Source of the DNA: Nonomuraea jabiensis | Lineage (GTDB): Bacteria; Actinomycetota; Actinomycetes; Streptosporangiales; Streptosporangiaceae | Assembly: GCF_014204795.1 (NCBI RefSeq) | Contig: NZ_JACHMB010000001.1 | Coordinates: 11,482,501-11,546,500 of the forward strand | DNA: 64,000 bases | Reading direction: 5' to 3' | Shown here: positions 43,423-52,597 of the stretch, in pieces | Layout: every line of letters starts with the position of its first letter | How positions within the stretch are numbered: the first letter of the stretch is position 1 | Notes under the pieces: model-generated | What the model saw: only the letters and a program-made list of their open reading frames with translations | Told to the model about the DNA's origin: nothing | The model's database searches: none | Position numbers and translations under genes: made by a program

Positions 43423-45935
43423 TGCCTCCACTCCGTGGAGGCGGCTCGGTCGCTCTGGAGCCGCCGCCTTCCCTCGTCGCTCTGGTCGCTCCGCTCCCGC
43501 CGCTCCTCAGTCCAGGCGGCGGCGCTCCCTCGCGCCACCACGTCGTTGACACACCGCAGCACCGGTACGCGGACCAGGGCCTCCTCGTCCAGGCCCGCCG
43601 TGTCGATCAGGAACTCGGCCCGCTCGCCCGGCAGCAGCGTCACGAGCTGGTCGCCGACCTCGGCTTCGGGGTCCAGGCGGTCGGGGAAGACGGCCAGGTC
43701 GCGCAGGAGCGTGCGCGCGGTGACCGTCAGCCGGAGCCCGCCGGGGGCGGCCTCGGCGGCGGTGTCGTAGCGCGGCTCGGGCAGGCGCAGGTCCCGGTCG
43801 GGCGCGAAGAACCACAGCGCCCGCGCCACCGCCGGATCCCCACCACTCGGCCCGGTGATCGCGGCGGCGATCAGCTCGCTCGCCGGGTCGCCCGGCTCGG
43901 TGACGGGCGCGGCCAGCGGGAGGGTGAGGACCGCCCGGGGCGGCACGTCCAGCGCGAGGTCCTGCGCCGCGAGCGCGGTGCCGTCGAAGCCGTGCCGTAC
44001 GGCCCGCGCCGACGCGCGCCACGGCCGCGCGGTGTCGTTGACGGCCACCAGCGCCAGCCCGCCGTCGCGCGGCTGCACGGTCAGCAGCCGGTCGGCGTAC
44101 GCCCTGCGCAGCGCGTGGAACAGCGGCTTCCTGCGCCCGTCCCCGTCCACGGCCGACCATGACGTGACCGGCCAGCAGTCGTTGAGCTGCCACACCACGC
44201 TGCCCGCGCAGTGCGGCCACAGGGCCCTGAAGTGCTCCACCCCGAGCTGGATGGCGCGCGCCTGGTTGACCTGGGTGAGGTAGTGCCAGTCGTCGAAGGT
44301 GCCGGGGACCGGGAAGTGCGGCTTGAGCCCGGCGGCCAGCTTGAGGTTGCCGTCGACGGCCTTCTGGTGGTGCAGCAGGCCCCGGGAGTCGGGCAGCAGC
44401 GGCTCGTCGCTGATCGCCCGGCGGATCGTGGCGTACGCGGCGGGCCCCTGGAAGCCGAACTCGGCGGCCATGCGGGGCCGGTAGTCGCGGTAGACGGTGT
44501 AGTCGCGCTCGTTCCACACGTCCCAGATGTGCATGGTGCCGCGGGCCGGGTCGTTGGGCGGCAGGTCCATGGAGCCCGAGTAGGGGCTGCCCGGCCAGTA
44601 CGGGCGCGTCGGGTCCAGCTCGGCCACCACGCGCGGCAGCGTCTCCAGGTAGAAGCCGCCTCCCCAGCTGCGCCCCTGGAGCGGCTCCTGCCAGCCCCAG
44701 TCGGCGTAGCCCTCGATGTTCTCGTTGTTGCCGCACCACAGGACCAGGCTCGGGTGCGCGCTCAGCCTGGCGACCTGCTCGCGCGCCTCCGCCTCCACCT
44801 CGGCCCCGATCGGGTCCTCCTCGGGGTAGGCGGCGCAGGCGAACGGGAAGTCCTGCCAGACCATCAGCCCGAGCCGGTCGCACAGGTCGTAGAAGTCCTC
44901 GCTCTCGTACAGGCCGCCGCCCCACACGCGGACGAGGTTGACGTTCGTCTCGCAGGCCTGGGCGAGCCGGGCGGCGTAACGGTCGCGGCCCACCCTGGTG
45001 GGGAAGCAGTCGTCGGGGATCCAGTTCACCCCTCTGACGAACACCTCGACCCCGTTGACGGCCAGGGTGAACGCGCCGTCCTCGGTACGCAGGCGCACCT
45101 CCCGCAGCCCGATCTCGCGGCGCCACACGTCCTCACCGGCCGTCACCTCGAGCTCGTAGAGCGGCTGCTCGCCGTACCCTCGCGGCCACCACAGCCGCGG
45201 GTCGGGCACCTCCAGCGTGAGCACGGCCTCCTCGCCGTCCTCGGGGATCACGGCGCGGGCCGTCACCCCTTCGATCGTCGCGCTCACCTCGGCGGCGCCC
45301 GTCTTCTCCACCCGGACGTGGACGTCCACCCTGGCCGTCCCGTCCTCGACGGTCACCAGCGGCCGGACCTCGGCGATCCTGGCCCCGCTCCACTCGTGCA
45401 GCCCGATCGGCCGCCAGATGCCCGCCGTGATCAGCGTTGGGCCCCAGTCCCAGCCGAAGTTGCAGGCCATCTTCCTGATGAAGTTGTAGGGCTGGGTGTA
45501 GGCGCCCGGCCGGTGGCCGAGCTCCTCCCGCAGCCGCTCGGCGTATTCGAGCGCCGACCCGAACGTGACCGCCAGCCGGTTGCTCCCGGTCCGCAGCGCG
45601 TGGCGGACGTCGAACCGGTACGAGCGGTGCATGTTCGCGGACTCGCCCACCCGCACGCCGTTGAGCTCGACGGCCGCCACGGTGTCGAGCCCCTGGCACA
45701 CGAGGTCGACGTGCTCGTGCCCGGTGCCGTCCCACGAGAACTCCGTCTCGTAACGCCACTCGGTGCGCCCGATCCAGGCCAGATGGGTCTCGTTGTCGTC
45801 GAGGTAGGGATCGGGGATCAGCCCCGCGGCGAGCAGATCGGTGTGCACGCAACCGGGGACGGTGGCCGGGGCCCGCACGTCGCCGCTCGCGGAGCGGACG
45901 GTCCAGGCATCATGAAGGGGGCGGAACGGGCTCAT
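43419..45935 (-). CDS. GH2 beta-mannosidase
   Basis: An 838-residue enzyme starting at ATG 45935 (GGAGG 4 nt upstream). N-terminal sugar-binding domain (ATVPGCVHTDLLAAGLIPDP), then PYNFIRKMACNFGWDWGP typical of beta-mannosidases, the immunoglobulin-like domain and the TIM barrel. WCGNNENIEGY holds the acid/base Glu, and PRMAAEFGFQG the nucleophile Glu. The last 30 residues are a charged, low-complexity tail (ERRERSDQSDEGRRR) that looks like a recent extension. It releases mannose from short beta-mannosides. Confidence 0.93.
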   Translation of the reverse strand: MSPFRPLHDAWTVRSASGDVRAPATVPGCVHTDLLAAGLIPDPYLDDNETHLAWIGRTEWRYETEFSWDGTGHEHVDLVCQGLDTVAAVELNGVRVGESANMHRSYRFDVRHALRTGSNRLAVTFGSALEYAERLREELGHRPGAYTQPYNFIRKMACNFGWDWGPTLITAGIWRPIGLHEWSGARIAEVRPLVTVEDGTARVDVHVRVEKTGAAEVSATIEGVTARAVIPEDGEEAVLTLEVPDPRLWWPRGYGEQPLYELEVTAGEDVWRREIGLREVRLRTEDGAFTLAVNGVEVFVRGVNWIPDDCFPTRVGRDRYAARLAQACETNVNLVRVWGGGLYESEDFYDLCDRLGLMVWQDFPFACAAYPEEDPIGAEVEAEAREQVARLSAHPSLVLWCGNNENIEGYADWGWQEPLQGRSWGGGFYLETLPRVVAELDPTRPYWPGSPYSGSMDLPPNDPARGTMHIWDVWNERDYTVYRDYRPRMAAEFGFQGPAAYATIRRAISDEPLLPDSRGLLHHQKAVDGNLKLAAGLKPHFPVPGTFDDWHYLTQVNQARAIQLGVEHFRALWPHCAGSVVWQLNDCWPVTSWSAVDGDGRRKPLFHALRRAYADRLLTVQPRDGGLALVAVNDTARPWRASARAVRHGFDGTALAAQDLALDVPPRAVLTLPLAAPVTEPGDPASELIAAAITGPSGGDPAVARALWFFAPDRDLRLPEPRYDTAAEAAPGGLRLTVTARTLLRDLAVFPDRLDPEAEVGDQLVTLLPGERAEFLIDTAGLDEEALVRVPVLRCVNDVVARGSAAAWTEERRERSDQSDEGRRRLQSDRAASTEWRQ

Positions 45936-45976
45936 CAACCCTCCGGGCTCGAGCAGCGGGAATTGTCATCGCATCA

Positions 45977-45990
45977 CTAAACCCGTTTAG
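45977..45990. promoter_or_regulatory. LacI-type operator CTAAACCCGTTTAG
   Basis: A near-perfect palindrome with central CCG lies 41 nt upstream of the beta-mannosidase start, where it would cover the promoter. The adjacent LacI paralogue is the likely ligand. Confidence 0.6.
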
Positions 45991-46008
45991 TTTCAATGTT
46001 TCGGGCAA

Positions 46009-47031
46009 TCACTGAACGGGTTCATGGAGGGGGGCGGTGCTGTCTCTGCTGACCATGTGCGGATCGGCCTGGCGCGCGTCGGCCACCTCGCGGCCCCGGA
46101 CCAGCTCGAGCAGGGCGCGGGCGGCGTGGGCGCCGCAGGCGGCGATGTCCCTGCTGACCGCCGTCAGGTGAGGCCGGGCCAGCAGGCACAGCGCGGAGTC
46201 GTCCCAGGCCACGACGGACAGCTCGCCGGGCACCGGGATCCCGGCCTCGCGGGCGGCGGCGGTGCCCGCGACGGCCATCACGTCGTTGTCGTAGACGATG
46301 GCCGTGGGCCGGTCCGGCCCGCGCAGGAGGTCGAGCGTGGCGCGCTCGCCGCTCTCGCCGCTGTAGTCGGCGTACACGGTGACGCTCTCGACGCCCAGCC
46401 GGGCGGCGGCGGCCCGCATGGCGGCGGTCCTGACGCCGGTGTGCATCAGCTCCTCGGGGCCCGCGACCCTGGCGATCCTGCGGTGCCCCAGCCCGGCCAG
46501 GTGCTCGATCACGGCGGCGAGCGCGCCGCCGTCGTCGATCCACACGGCGGGCAGCCGCCCGGTCCCGCCGGGGCCGCCGATGACCACGGCGGGCAGCCGC
46601 AGCTCCTCCAGCACGGCGATCCTGGCGTCCTCGACCCGCAGGTCCACGACGAACACCCCGGCCACCCGGTGCTGCGCCCACCATTTGCGGTAGATCGAGA
46701 TCTCGGCCTCGTGGTCCTCGGTCATCTGCAGCAGCAACCCCACGGACGCGGCCGACAGCGTGGCCTCGATGCCGGAGATCAGCTGCATGAAGAACGGCTC
46801 CAGCCCCAGCGTGCGCGCGGGACGGTCCACGACCAGGCCCAGCACGTCGGGCCTGCCGTCGAACAGGGCCCGCGCCAGGCTGTTGGGCTGCCAGCCCAGC
46901 TCGGCGGCGATGGCCTGGATGCGGCGGCGCGTCTCGCTGGAGACACCGGGACGGCCGTTCAGGGCGAACGACACGGCCCCTTTCGAGACGCCGGCCCTGC
47001 GCGCGATGTCGTCGATCGTGGGTCGCTTCAT
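46009..47031 (-). CDS. LacI-family repressor (mannan locus, copy B)
   Basis: A 340-residue LacI regulator with HTH RPTIDDIARRAGVSKGAVSF and effector-domain motifs IVYDNDVMAVAGTAAA and VVAWDDSALCLLARPH. It is a paralogue of the gene at 37995-39035; both lie directly upstream of the genes they probably control. Here that is the GH2-GH5 pair. TTACCGGTTCAT at about 47048-47059, just upstream of its start, resembles half of the shared operator. Confidence 0.93.
   Translation of the reverse strand: MKRPTIDDIARRAGVSKGAVSFALNGRPGVSSETRRRIQAIAAELGWQPNSLARALFDGRPDVLGLVVDRPARTLGLEPFFMQLISGIEATLSAASVGLLLQMTEDHEAEISIYRKWWAQHRVAGVFVVDLRVEDARIAVLEELRLPAVVIGGPGGTGRLPAVWIDDGGALAAVIEHLAGLGHRRIARVAGPEELMHTGVRTAAMRAAAARLGVESVTVYADYSGESGERATLDLLRGPDRPTAIVYDNDVMAVAGTAAAREAGIPVPGELSVVAWDDSALCLLARPHLTAVSRDIAACGAHAARALLELVRGREVADARQADPHMVSRDSTAPLHEPVQ
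46013..46024. promoter_or_regulatory. Operator-like palindrome in the last codons of the LacI gene
   Basis: TGAACGGGTTCA overlaps the final codons of LacI copy B, 78 nt from the beta-mannosidase start. It mirrors the site at 39012 in the paralogous LacI gene. Confidence 0.45.
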
Positions 47032-47094
47032 CCGCCGTCCCTTGGATTTACCGGTTCATATATGTCGCCAAGCGCGACTCTACGGTAAATGACA

Positions 47095-47130
47095 CCGCCC
47101 GCCGTACCCCTTGCGGGGTCCGGCGGGCGG
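47095..47130. terminator. Terminator downstream of the helicase gene
   Basis: CCGCCCGCCG pairs with CGGCGGGCGG and ACCCC with GGGGT around a 4-nt loop, with one mismatched pair between. It lies 20 nt past the helicase stop. Confidence 0.75.
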
Positions 47131-47150
47131 ATGGGAGATGGAGCGGCGGG

Positions 47151-49169
47151 TCAGCGCTCGAAGCGGCTGCCCGAGTTGCGGCGGTAGCCGCCGCCGTTGC
47201 CGCGCTCGTCCGAGCGGCCGCCGCCGGAGCGGTAGCCGTCACGCGGTCCGCGCTCGTCCGAGCGGCCGCCGCCGGAGCGGTAGCCGTCACGCGGTCCGCG
47301 CTCGTCCGAGCGGCCGCCGCCGGAGCGGTAGCCGTCGCGCGGTCCGCGCTCGTCGGAGCGGTAGCCGCCGCGCTCGCGGTCGGCCGCCGAGAACGGGCGG
47401 CTGCGGTCGGCGCCGTAGCGTCCGCCACGGTCCTCCGAACGGTAGCCACCGCCACCGCGCTGCTGGCCGCGGTCGTCCTGGCGGAACGGCCGGTCGTCCG
47501 AGCGGTAGCCGCCGCGCGGCCCGCCGTCACGGCGCCGGTCGTCCCCGAAGGTCCGCGGCTCCTGCGAGCGCCCGAACGGCCGCTCACCCTCGGAGTGCGG
47601 CCGGGAACGACGGTCCTCGCCGGAGCTGAAGGGCCGCTCGCCGTCCGCGTGACGGCGCGGGCGGCGGTCCTCACCGGAGTTGAAGGAACGCTCGCCGTCC
47701 GCGTGACGACGCGGACGACGGTCCTCGCCCGAACCGAACGAACGCTCGCCGTCCTCGTGACGCCGGGGGCGGCGGTCGCCGTCGAAGTCCCGGCGGGGGC
47801 GACGGCCGTTGCGGCGCTCGCCCTGGCCGCCGCCGCCCTCACGGCGGGGGCGGAGGGGCTTGCGCACGTCCGGCTCCCAGACCGGGATGGCCTCGCCGCT
47901 CGGCAGGCGGGCGCCGGTCACCTCGGCCACCCGCGGGTGGCCGGGCGTGGCCTTCAGGCGGAACGGGTGGATGCCGGCCCGCCGGGTGAGCGCGTCGGTG
48001 GAGCGGCGCTCGCTGGGCAGCACCAGCGTGACCACGGTGCCCTTCTCACCGGCGCGGGCGGTGCGGCCGCCCCGGTGCAGGTAGCTCTTGTGGTCCTGGG
48101 GCGGGTCCACGTGCAGCACCAGGCTGATGTTGTCGACGTGGATGCCGCGCGCCGCGACGTCGGTGCAGACCAGGACGTTGATGGCGCCCTCGCGGAACTC
48201 GGCGAGGATGCGGGTGCGCTGGTTCTGGCGCTTGCCGCCGTGCAGGCCGCCCGCCTTGACGCCGACCCTGGCCAGCTGCTTGCAGAGCCGGTCGACGCCG
48301 TGCTGGGTGCGGACGAAGATGATCGTACGGCCCTCACGGTTGGCGATCTCGGCGATGACGTCGAACTTCTCGTCGCGCGTGACCTGCATCACGTGGTGCT
48401 CCATGGTGTCGACCGGCGAGGTCGCGGGGGCCACGGAGTGGGTGATCGGGTCCTTGAGGAAGCGCTGCACCAGCTTGTCGACGTCGCCGTCGAGCGTGGC
48501 GGAGAACAGCAGCCGCTGCCCGTCGGTCGGCGTCTGCGCGAGCAGGTCGGTGACGACGGGGAAGAAGCCGAGGTCGCACATGTGGTCGGCCTCGTCCAGG
48601 ACGCTGACCTCGACGTCGGCGAGCGAGCACTCGCCCTGCCGGATGAGGTCGCCGAGCCGGCCGGGCGTGGCGATGACGACGTCGACGCCGCGCCGCAGCG
48701 CCTCGATCTGCTTGCCCATGGACATGCCGCCCACGACGACCTTCATGCGAAGGCCCAGGCCGCGGCCGAGCGGCTCCAGGGCGTCGTGCACCTGGAGGGC
48801 GAGCTCGCGGGTGGGCACGAGGATCATCGCGCGGGGGTGGCCGGGAACCGGCCGCACGCCCGCGATGCGGGCCATGGTGGGCAGACCGAACGCGAGCGTC
48901 TTGCCGGAGCCGGTCTGGCCGCGGCCGAGCACGTCGTTGCCGGCGAGCACGTCGGGAATGGTCGCGCTCTGGATGGGGAACGGGCTGTCGATGCCCTGCT
49001 TGGCCAGCCCGTTGATGAGCGGCTTGGGCAGGCCGAGCAGCTCGAACTCGGACGGCTTCGGGTCGGCGTCTCTACCGGAGGCCGAGGCCGCCTGGCTGGA
49101 AGGGGCCGGCGATTCGGAGGCCGCCGCACCGGCGGTCTCGTCGAACGCGGGCATGACAGCGTCAAGCAT
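47151..49169 (-). CDS. DEAD-box RNA helicase with repeat-rich C-terminus
   Basis: About 672 residues. The helicase core shows the Q motif region (FELLGLPKPLINGLAKQGID), GRGQTGSGKT, VPTREL, VLDEADHM, FSAT and HRGGRTARAG. The C-terminal third is disordered and basic: a 17-residue repeat of the SGEDRRPRRHADGERSF type, then three 16-residue repeats of DERGPRDGYRSGGGRS, resembling RNA-binding RG tails. Starts at ATG 49169, GTG 49175 or ATG 49154 are possible. Such helicases act in ribosome assembly, RNA decay or cold adaptation. Confidence 0.9.
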   Translation of the reverse strand: MLDAVMPAFDETAGAAASESPAPSSQAASASGRDADPKPSEFELLGLPKPLINGLAKQGIDSPFPIQSATIPDVLAGNDVLGRGQTGSGKTLAFGLPTMARIAGVRPVPGHPRAMILVPTRELALQVHDALEPLGRGLGLRMKVVVGGMSMGKQIEALRRGVDVVIATPGRLGDLIRQGECSLADVEVSVLDEADHMCDLGFFPVVTDLLAQTPTDGQRLLFSATLDGDVDKLVQRFLKDPITHSVAPATSPVDTMEHHVMQVTRDEKFDVIAEIANREGRTIIFVRTQHGVDRLCKQLARVGVKAGGLHGGKRQNQRTRILAEFREGAINVLVCTDVAARGIHVDNISLVLHVDPPQDHKSYLHRGGRTARAGEKGTVVTLVLPSERRSTDALTRRAGIHPFRLKATPGHPRVAEVTGARLPSGEAIPVWEPDVRKPLRPRREGGGGQGERRNGRRPRRDFDGDRRPRRHEDGERSFGSGEDRRPRRHADGERSFNSGEDRRPRRHADGERPFSSGEDRRSRPHSEGERPFGRSQEPRTFGDDRRRDGGPRGGYRSDDRPFRQDDRGQQRGGGGYRSEDRGGRYGADRSRPFSAADRERGGYRSDERGPRDGYRSGGGRSDERGPRDGYRSGGGRSDERGPRDGYRSGGGRSDERGNGGGYRRNSGSRFER
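47203..47346 (-). repeat. Three exact-length 48-bp tandem repeats in the helicase tail
   Basis: Unit starts at 47203, 47251 and 47299 are 48 bp apart and nearly identical in sequence. They encode the 16-residue RG-rich repeat. Near-identity at synonymous positions indicates recent expansion or homogenisation. Confidence 0.85.
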
Positions 49170-49475
49170 GGTCACGAAAGTCGTGCCTTTCCGTCGAAGT
49201 GGCACGTCACTTCTGCGAAAGGACGAGCCGGGACGTGCGGCGCACGCCGCACAGGGGTTCTGGTCACCCGCCGTCGGGGCGGGTCAAATCATTTGAGGGG
49301 GAACACACCAGCACCGGCCGCAGGCGATGCCAGACGCGCGATGAGACGTCAGGTGCGTTTGGTGCCAACGCCGGGATGCTATCTAAAATTCCCCGGACGG
49401 GCCGGACCTTCCGAAACCCTCAATGGCACGCTGAAGCGGCTGACGAGTCAACGTCAGCCGTTTCAGCAGAAAAGA
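49170..49475 (-). other. 306-nt region between the suf operon and the helicase gene
   Basis: No gene is supported. It contains the suf terminator (49431-49466) and the helicase leader, which includes a perfect 7-bp hairpin (GTGCGGC-GCAC-GCCGCAC at 49235-49252). The helicase promoter should lie here but was not identified. Confidence 0.5.
49431..49466. terminator. Terminator of the suf operon
   Basis: CTGAAGCGGCTGACG and CGTCAGCCGTTTCAG form a 15-bp stem (one G-U or mismatch) around AGTCAA, 9 nt past the last suf gene. Confidence 0.75.
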
Positions 49476-49835
49476 TCAGACATTGAATCCTAGCATACGG
49501 AGCTGCTCGCGCCCCTCATCGGTGATCTTGTCGGGACCCCACGGCGGCAGCCAGACCCAGTTGATCTTGACGTCGGACACCATGCCGTCGAGCGCCGAGT
49601 GCGCCTGGTCCTCGATGACGTCGGTCAGCGGGCAGGCCGCGCTGGTCAGCGTCATGTCGATGGTGGCCACCGGCCGCGCGCCGTCGGCGGGGTCGAGGTT
49701 GAGCCCATAGATGAGGCCCAGGTCGACCACGTTGATGCCGAGCTCGGGGTCCACGACGTCCTTGAGCGCCTCCATGACCTCTTCGACGGTGGTCTCGCCA
49801 TCGAAATCGGTCGGAGTCTCCACAGGCTTACTCAT
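49476..49835 (-). CDS. SufT-like metal-sulfur cluster assembly factor (MIP18 family)
   Basis: A 119-residue protein; ATG 49835 follows GAGGAG. MEALKDVVDPELGINVVDLG is the DUF59/MIP18 signature, and TSAACPLTDVIEDQ holds the conserved Cys. The end (VWLPPWGPDKITDEGREQLR) is usual for the suf-linked group. These proteins help insert Fe-S clusters into target proteins. It is the last gene of the suf operon; its start overlaps the SufU stop. Confidence 0.92.
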   Translation of the reverse strand: MSKPVETPTDFDGETTVEEVMEALKDVVDPELGINVVDLGLIYGLNLDPADGARPVATIDMTLTSAACPLTDVIEDQAHSALDGMVSDVKINWVWLPPWGPDKITDEGREQLRMLGFNV

Positions 49836-50269
49836 CGGGCACTCCTCACTACCGCATCCTTGTAGGCCATCCACGACAGCAGCGCGCATTTGACGCGCGC
49901 CGGGAACTTGGCCACGCCCGCGAACGCGACCGCGTCGCCGAGCACCTCTTCGTCGGCCTCCACCTGTCCCCTGCCCTGCATGAGCCTGGTGAACTCGTCG
50001 ACCACGGAGAGCGTCTCCTCGACCGTCGAGCCGGTGGCGAGCTCGTGCAGCACCGAGGCGGCGGCCTGGCTGATCGAACAGCCCTGACCATCATAGGAGA
50101 CGTCCACGACCTTGCCGCCGTCGCCCACCTTCACCCTGAGCGTGATCTCGTCGCCGCACGTGGGGTTCACGTGGTGAACCTCGGCGTCGTACGGCTCACG
50201 CAGCCCCCGCCCCTGCGGGTGCTTGTAGTGCTCCAGGATCAGCTCCTGGTACATCGACTCGCCGATCAT
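49832..50269 (-). CDS. sufU: SufU, zinc-dependent sulfurtransferase partner of SufS
   Basis: A 145-residue protein; ATG 50269 is 2 nt after the SufS stop (ATG 50254 is an alternative). Three conserved cysteines appear in VNPTCGDEITL, GQGCSISQAAASV and ARVKCALLSW, with the Asp of CGDE completing the zinc site. SufU accepts persulfide sulfur from SufS in organisms lacking SufE. Confidence 0.95.
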   Translation of the reverse strand: MIGESMYQELILEHYKHPQGRGLREPYDAEVHHVNPTCGDEITLRVKVGDGGKVVDVSYDGQGCSISQAAASVLHELATGSTVEETLSVVDEFTRLMQGRGQVEADEEVLGDAVAFAGVAKFPARVKCALLSWMAYKDAVVRSAR

Positions 50270-50271
50270 GG

Positions 50272-51524
50272 CTATGCGAACACCTTCTGAACGTGATGGA
50301 GGCCGCGGACCAGGGCGTCGATCTCGCCCGTGGTGTTGTACAGGTAGAACGACGCCCGCGTGGTCGCCGGTATTCCAAAGCGTAGGTGCAGGGGCCGCGC
50401 GCAGTGGTGACCGACGCGTACGGCGACGCCGAACTGGTCGTCGAGGATCTGGCCGACGTCGTGCGGGTGGATGCCCTCCAGCGTGAACGACACCGTGCCG
50501 CCCCGCTGCTCCAGCGAGTCCGGCCCGATGAGGCGCAGGGTGGGCACCTCGCGCAGGGCGTCGAGCGCGTAGGCCGTCAGCGCGCGCTCGTGCGCCTCGA
50601 TGGCCTCCATGCCGACCTCGGTGAGGTAGTCGACGGCCGCGCCCAGCCCGATGGCCTCGACGATCGGCGGCGTGCCGGCCTCGAACTTGTGCGGCACCGG
50701 CGCGTACGTCGAGTGGTCCATCCAGACCGCCTCGATCATCTCGCCGCCGCCCAGGAACGGGGGCATGGCGTCGAGCAGCTCGGCCTTGCCCCACAGGACG
50801 CCGATGCCCGACGGCCCGACCATCTTGTGGCCGGTGAAGGCCACGAAGTCGGCGCCCAGCTCGGTGACGTTCACCGGGTGGTGCGGCACGGACTGCGACG
50901 CGTCCAGCATGATCAGCGCGCCGACCTCGTGCGCCCGCCCGGCCACCTCGGCCACCGGGTTGACGGTGCCGAGCACGTTGGACTGGTGGGCGATCGAGAC
51001 GATCTTCGTCCGCTCGGTGATGACGGACGGGTCGTAGTCGAGCCGTCCGTCGTCGGTGACGCCGAACCACTTCAGCGTCGCACCGGTGCGCTGCGCGAGC
51101 AGCTGCCACGGCACGATGTTGGAGTGGTGCTCCATCTCGGAGATGACGATCTCGTCGCCGGCTCCGAGCGTGAAGCGCGGATCGGTGTTGATGGGGTTGC
51201 CGAAGGCGTACGCGACGAGGTTGAGCGCCTCGGAGGCGTTCTTGGTGAAGATCACCTCGTCGCGCGACGGCGCCCCGACGAACGCGGCGACTCTGTCGCG
51301 GGCGCTCTCGTAGGCGTCGGTCGATTCGGCGCCGAGCACGTGCATGGCCCGTCCGACGTTGCTGTAGTGCAACGCGAAGTGGTCACGCATGGTCTCGATG
51401 ACCTGGGTGGGCTTCTGGGAGGAGTTGCCCGAGTCGAGATAGACGAGCGGGCGCCCGTCGGGCAGCTCGCGGGAGAAGACCGGGAAATCCTTCCTGATCT
51501 TCTCCACGTCAAAGCTGAACTGTG

Positions 51525-51528
<4 letters not shown>
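50272..51528 (-). CDS. sufS: Cysteine desulfurase SufS
   Basis: A 418-residue PLP enzyme that removes sulfur from cysteine. ISEMEHHSNIVPWQLL, the Schiff-base Lys in FVAFTGHKMVGPSGIGVLWG and the persulfide Cys in VAVRVGHHCARPLHLRFG are visible. ATG 51528 overlaps the SufC stop (ATGA). It hands sulfur to SufU, encoded next. Confidence 0.97.
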
Positions 51529-52271
<743 letters not shown>

Positions 52272-52276
52272 TGTTG

Positions 52277-52597
52277 TTATGACTCCTTCGAGAGCGAGAC
52301 GAGCACGTCATCGCCGTCGATCGTGACTGTGTAGACGTTCACGGGCTGGGTCGCGGGCGGGCCGGTGGGCTTGCCGGAGCGCACGTCGAAGCACGAGCCG
52401 TGCAGCCAGCACTCCAGCGTGCCGTCGTAGACCTCGCCCTCGCTGAGCTTCACCTCGGCGTGGGAGCAGACGTCGTGCAGGGCGAACACCTCGCCGCCCT
52501 TGCGCACGAGCGCCACCGGCGTCTCGCCGACCTCCACTCCGATGACACCCCCGTCGGGGATGTCGTCGAGCTTGCACACCTTCTCGAACGAACTCAT
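52277..52597 (-). CDS. Rieske-type [2Fe-2S] ferredoxin in the suf operon
   Basis: A 106-residue protein with the Rieske pair CSH and CWLHGSCFD (HDVCSHAEVKLSEG, then TLECWLHGSCFDVRSGKP). It is of the small NirD/BphF type, probably donating electrons during cluster assembly. ATG 52597 overlaps the SufD stop (ATGA). A Rieske protein at this place is common in actinobacterial suf operons. Confidence 0.92.
   Translation of the reverse strand: MSSFEKVCKLDDIPDGGVIGVEVGETPVALVRKGGEVFALHDVCSHAEVKLSEGEVYDGTLECWLHGSCFDVRSGKPTGPPATQPVNVYTVTIDGDDVLVSLSKES

Noticed and set aside
43431..43552. A small ORF at the end of the GH2 gene
   Set aside because: It is the charged low-complexity tail of the GH2 frame read in another frame.
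47203..47346. The 48-bp repeat block as a CRISPR-like array
   Set aside because: The units are contiguous, frame-keeping and coding, with no spacers.
47595..49493. A long frame opposite the DEAD-box helicase gene
   Set aside because: The helicase motifs on the minus strand are complete; the plus product has no domain.
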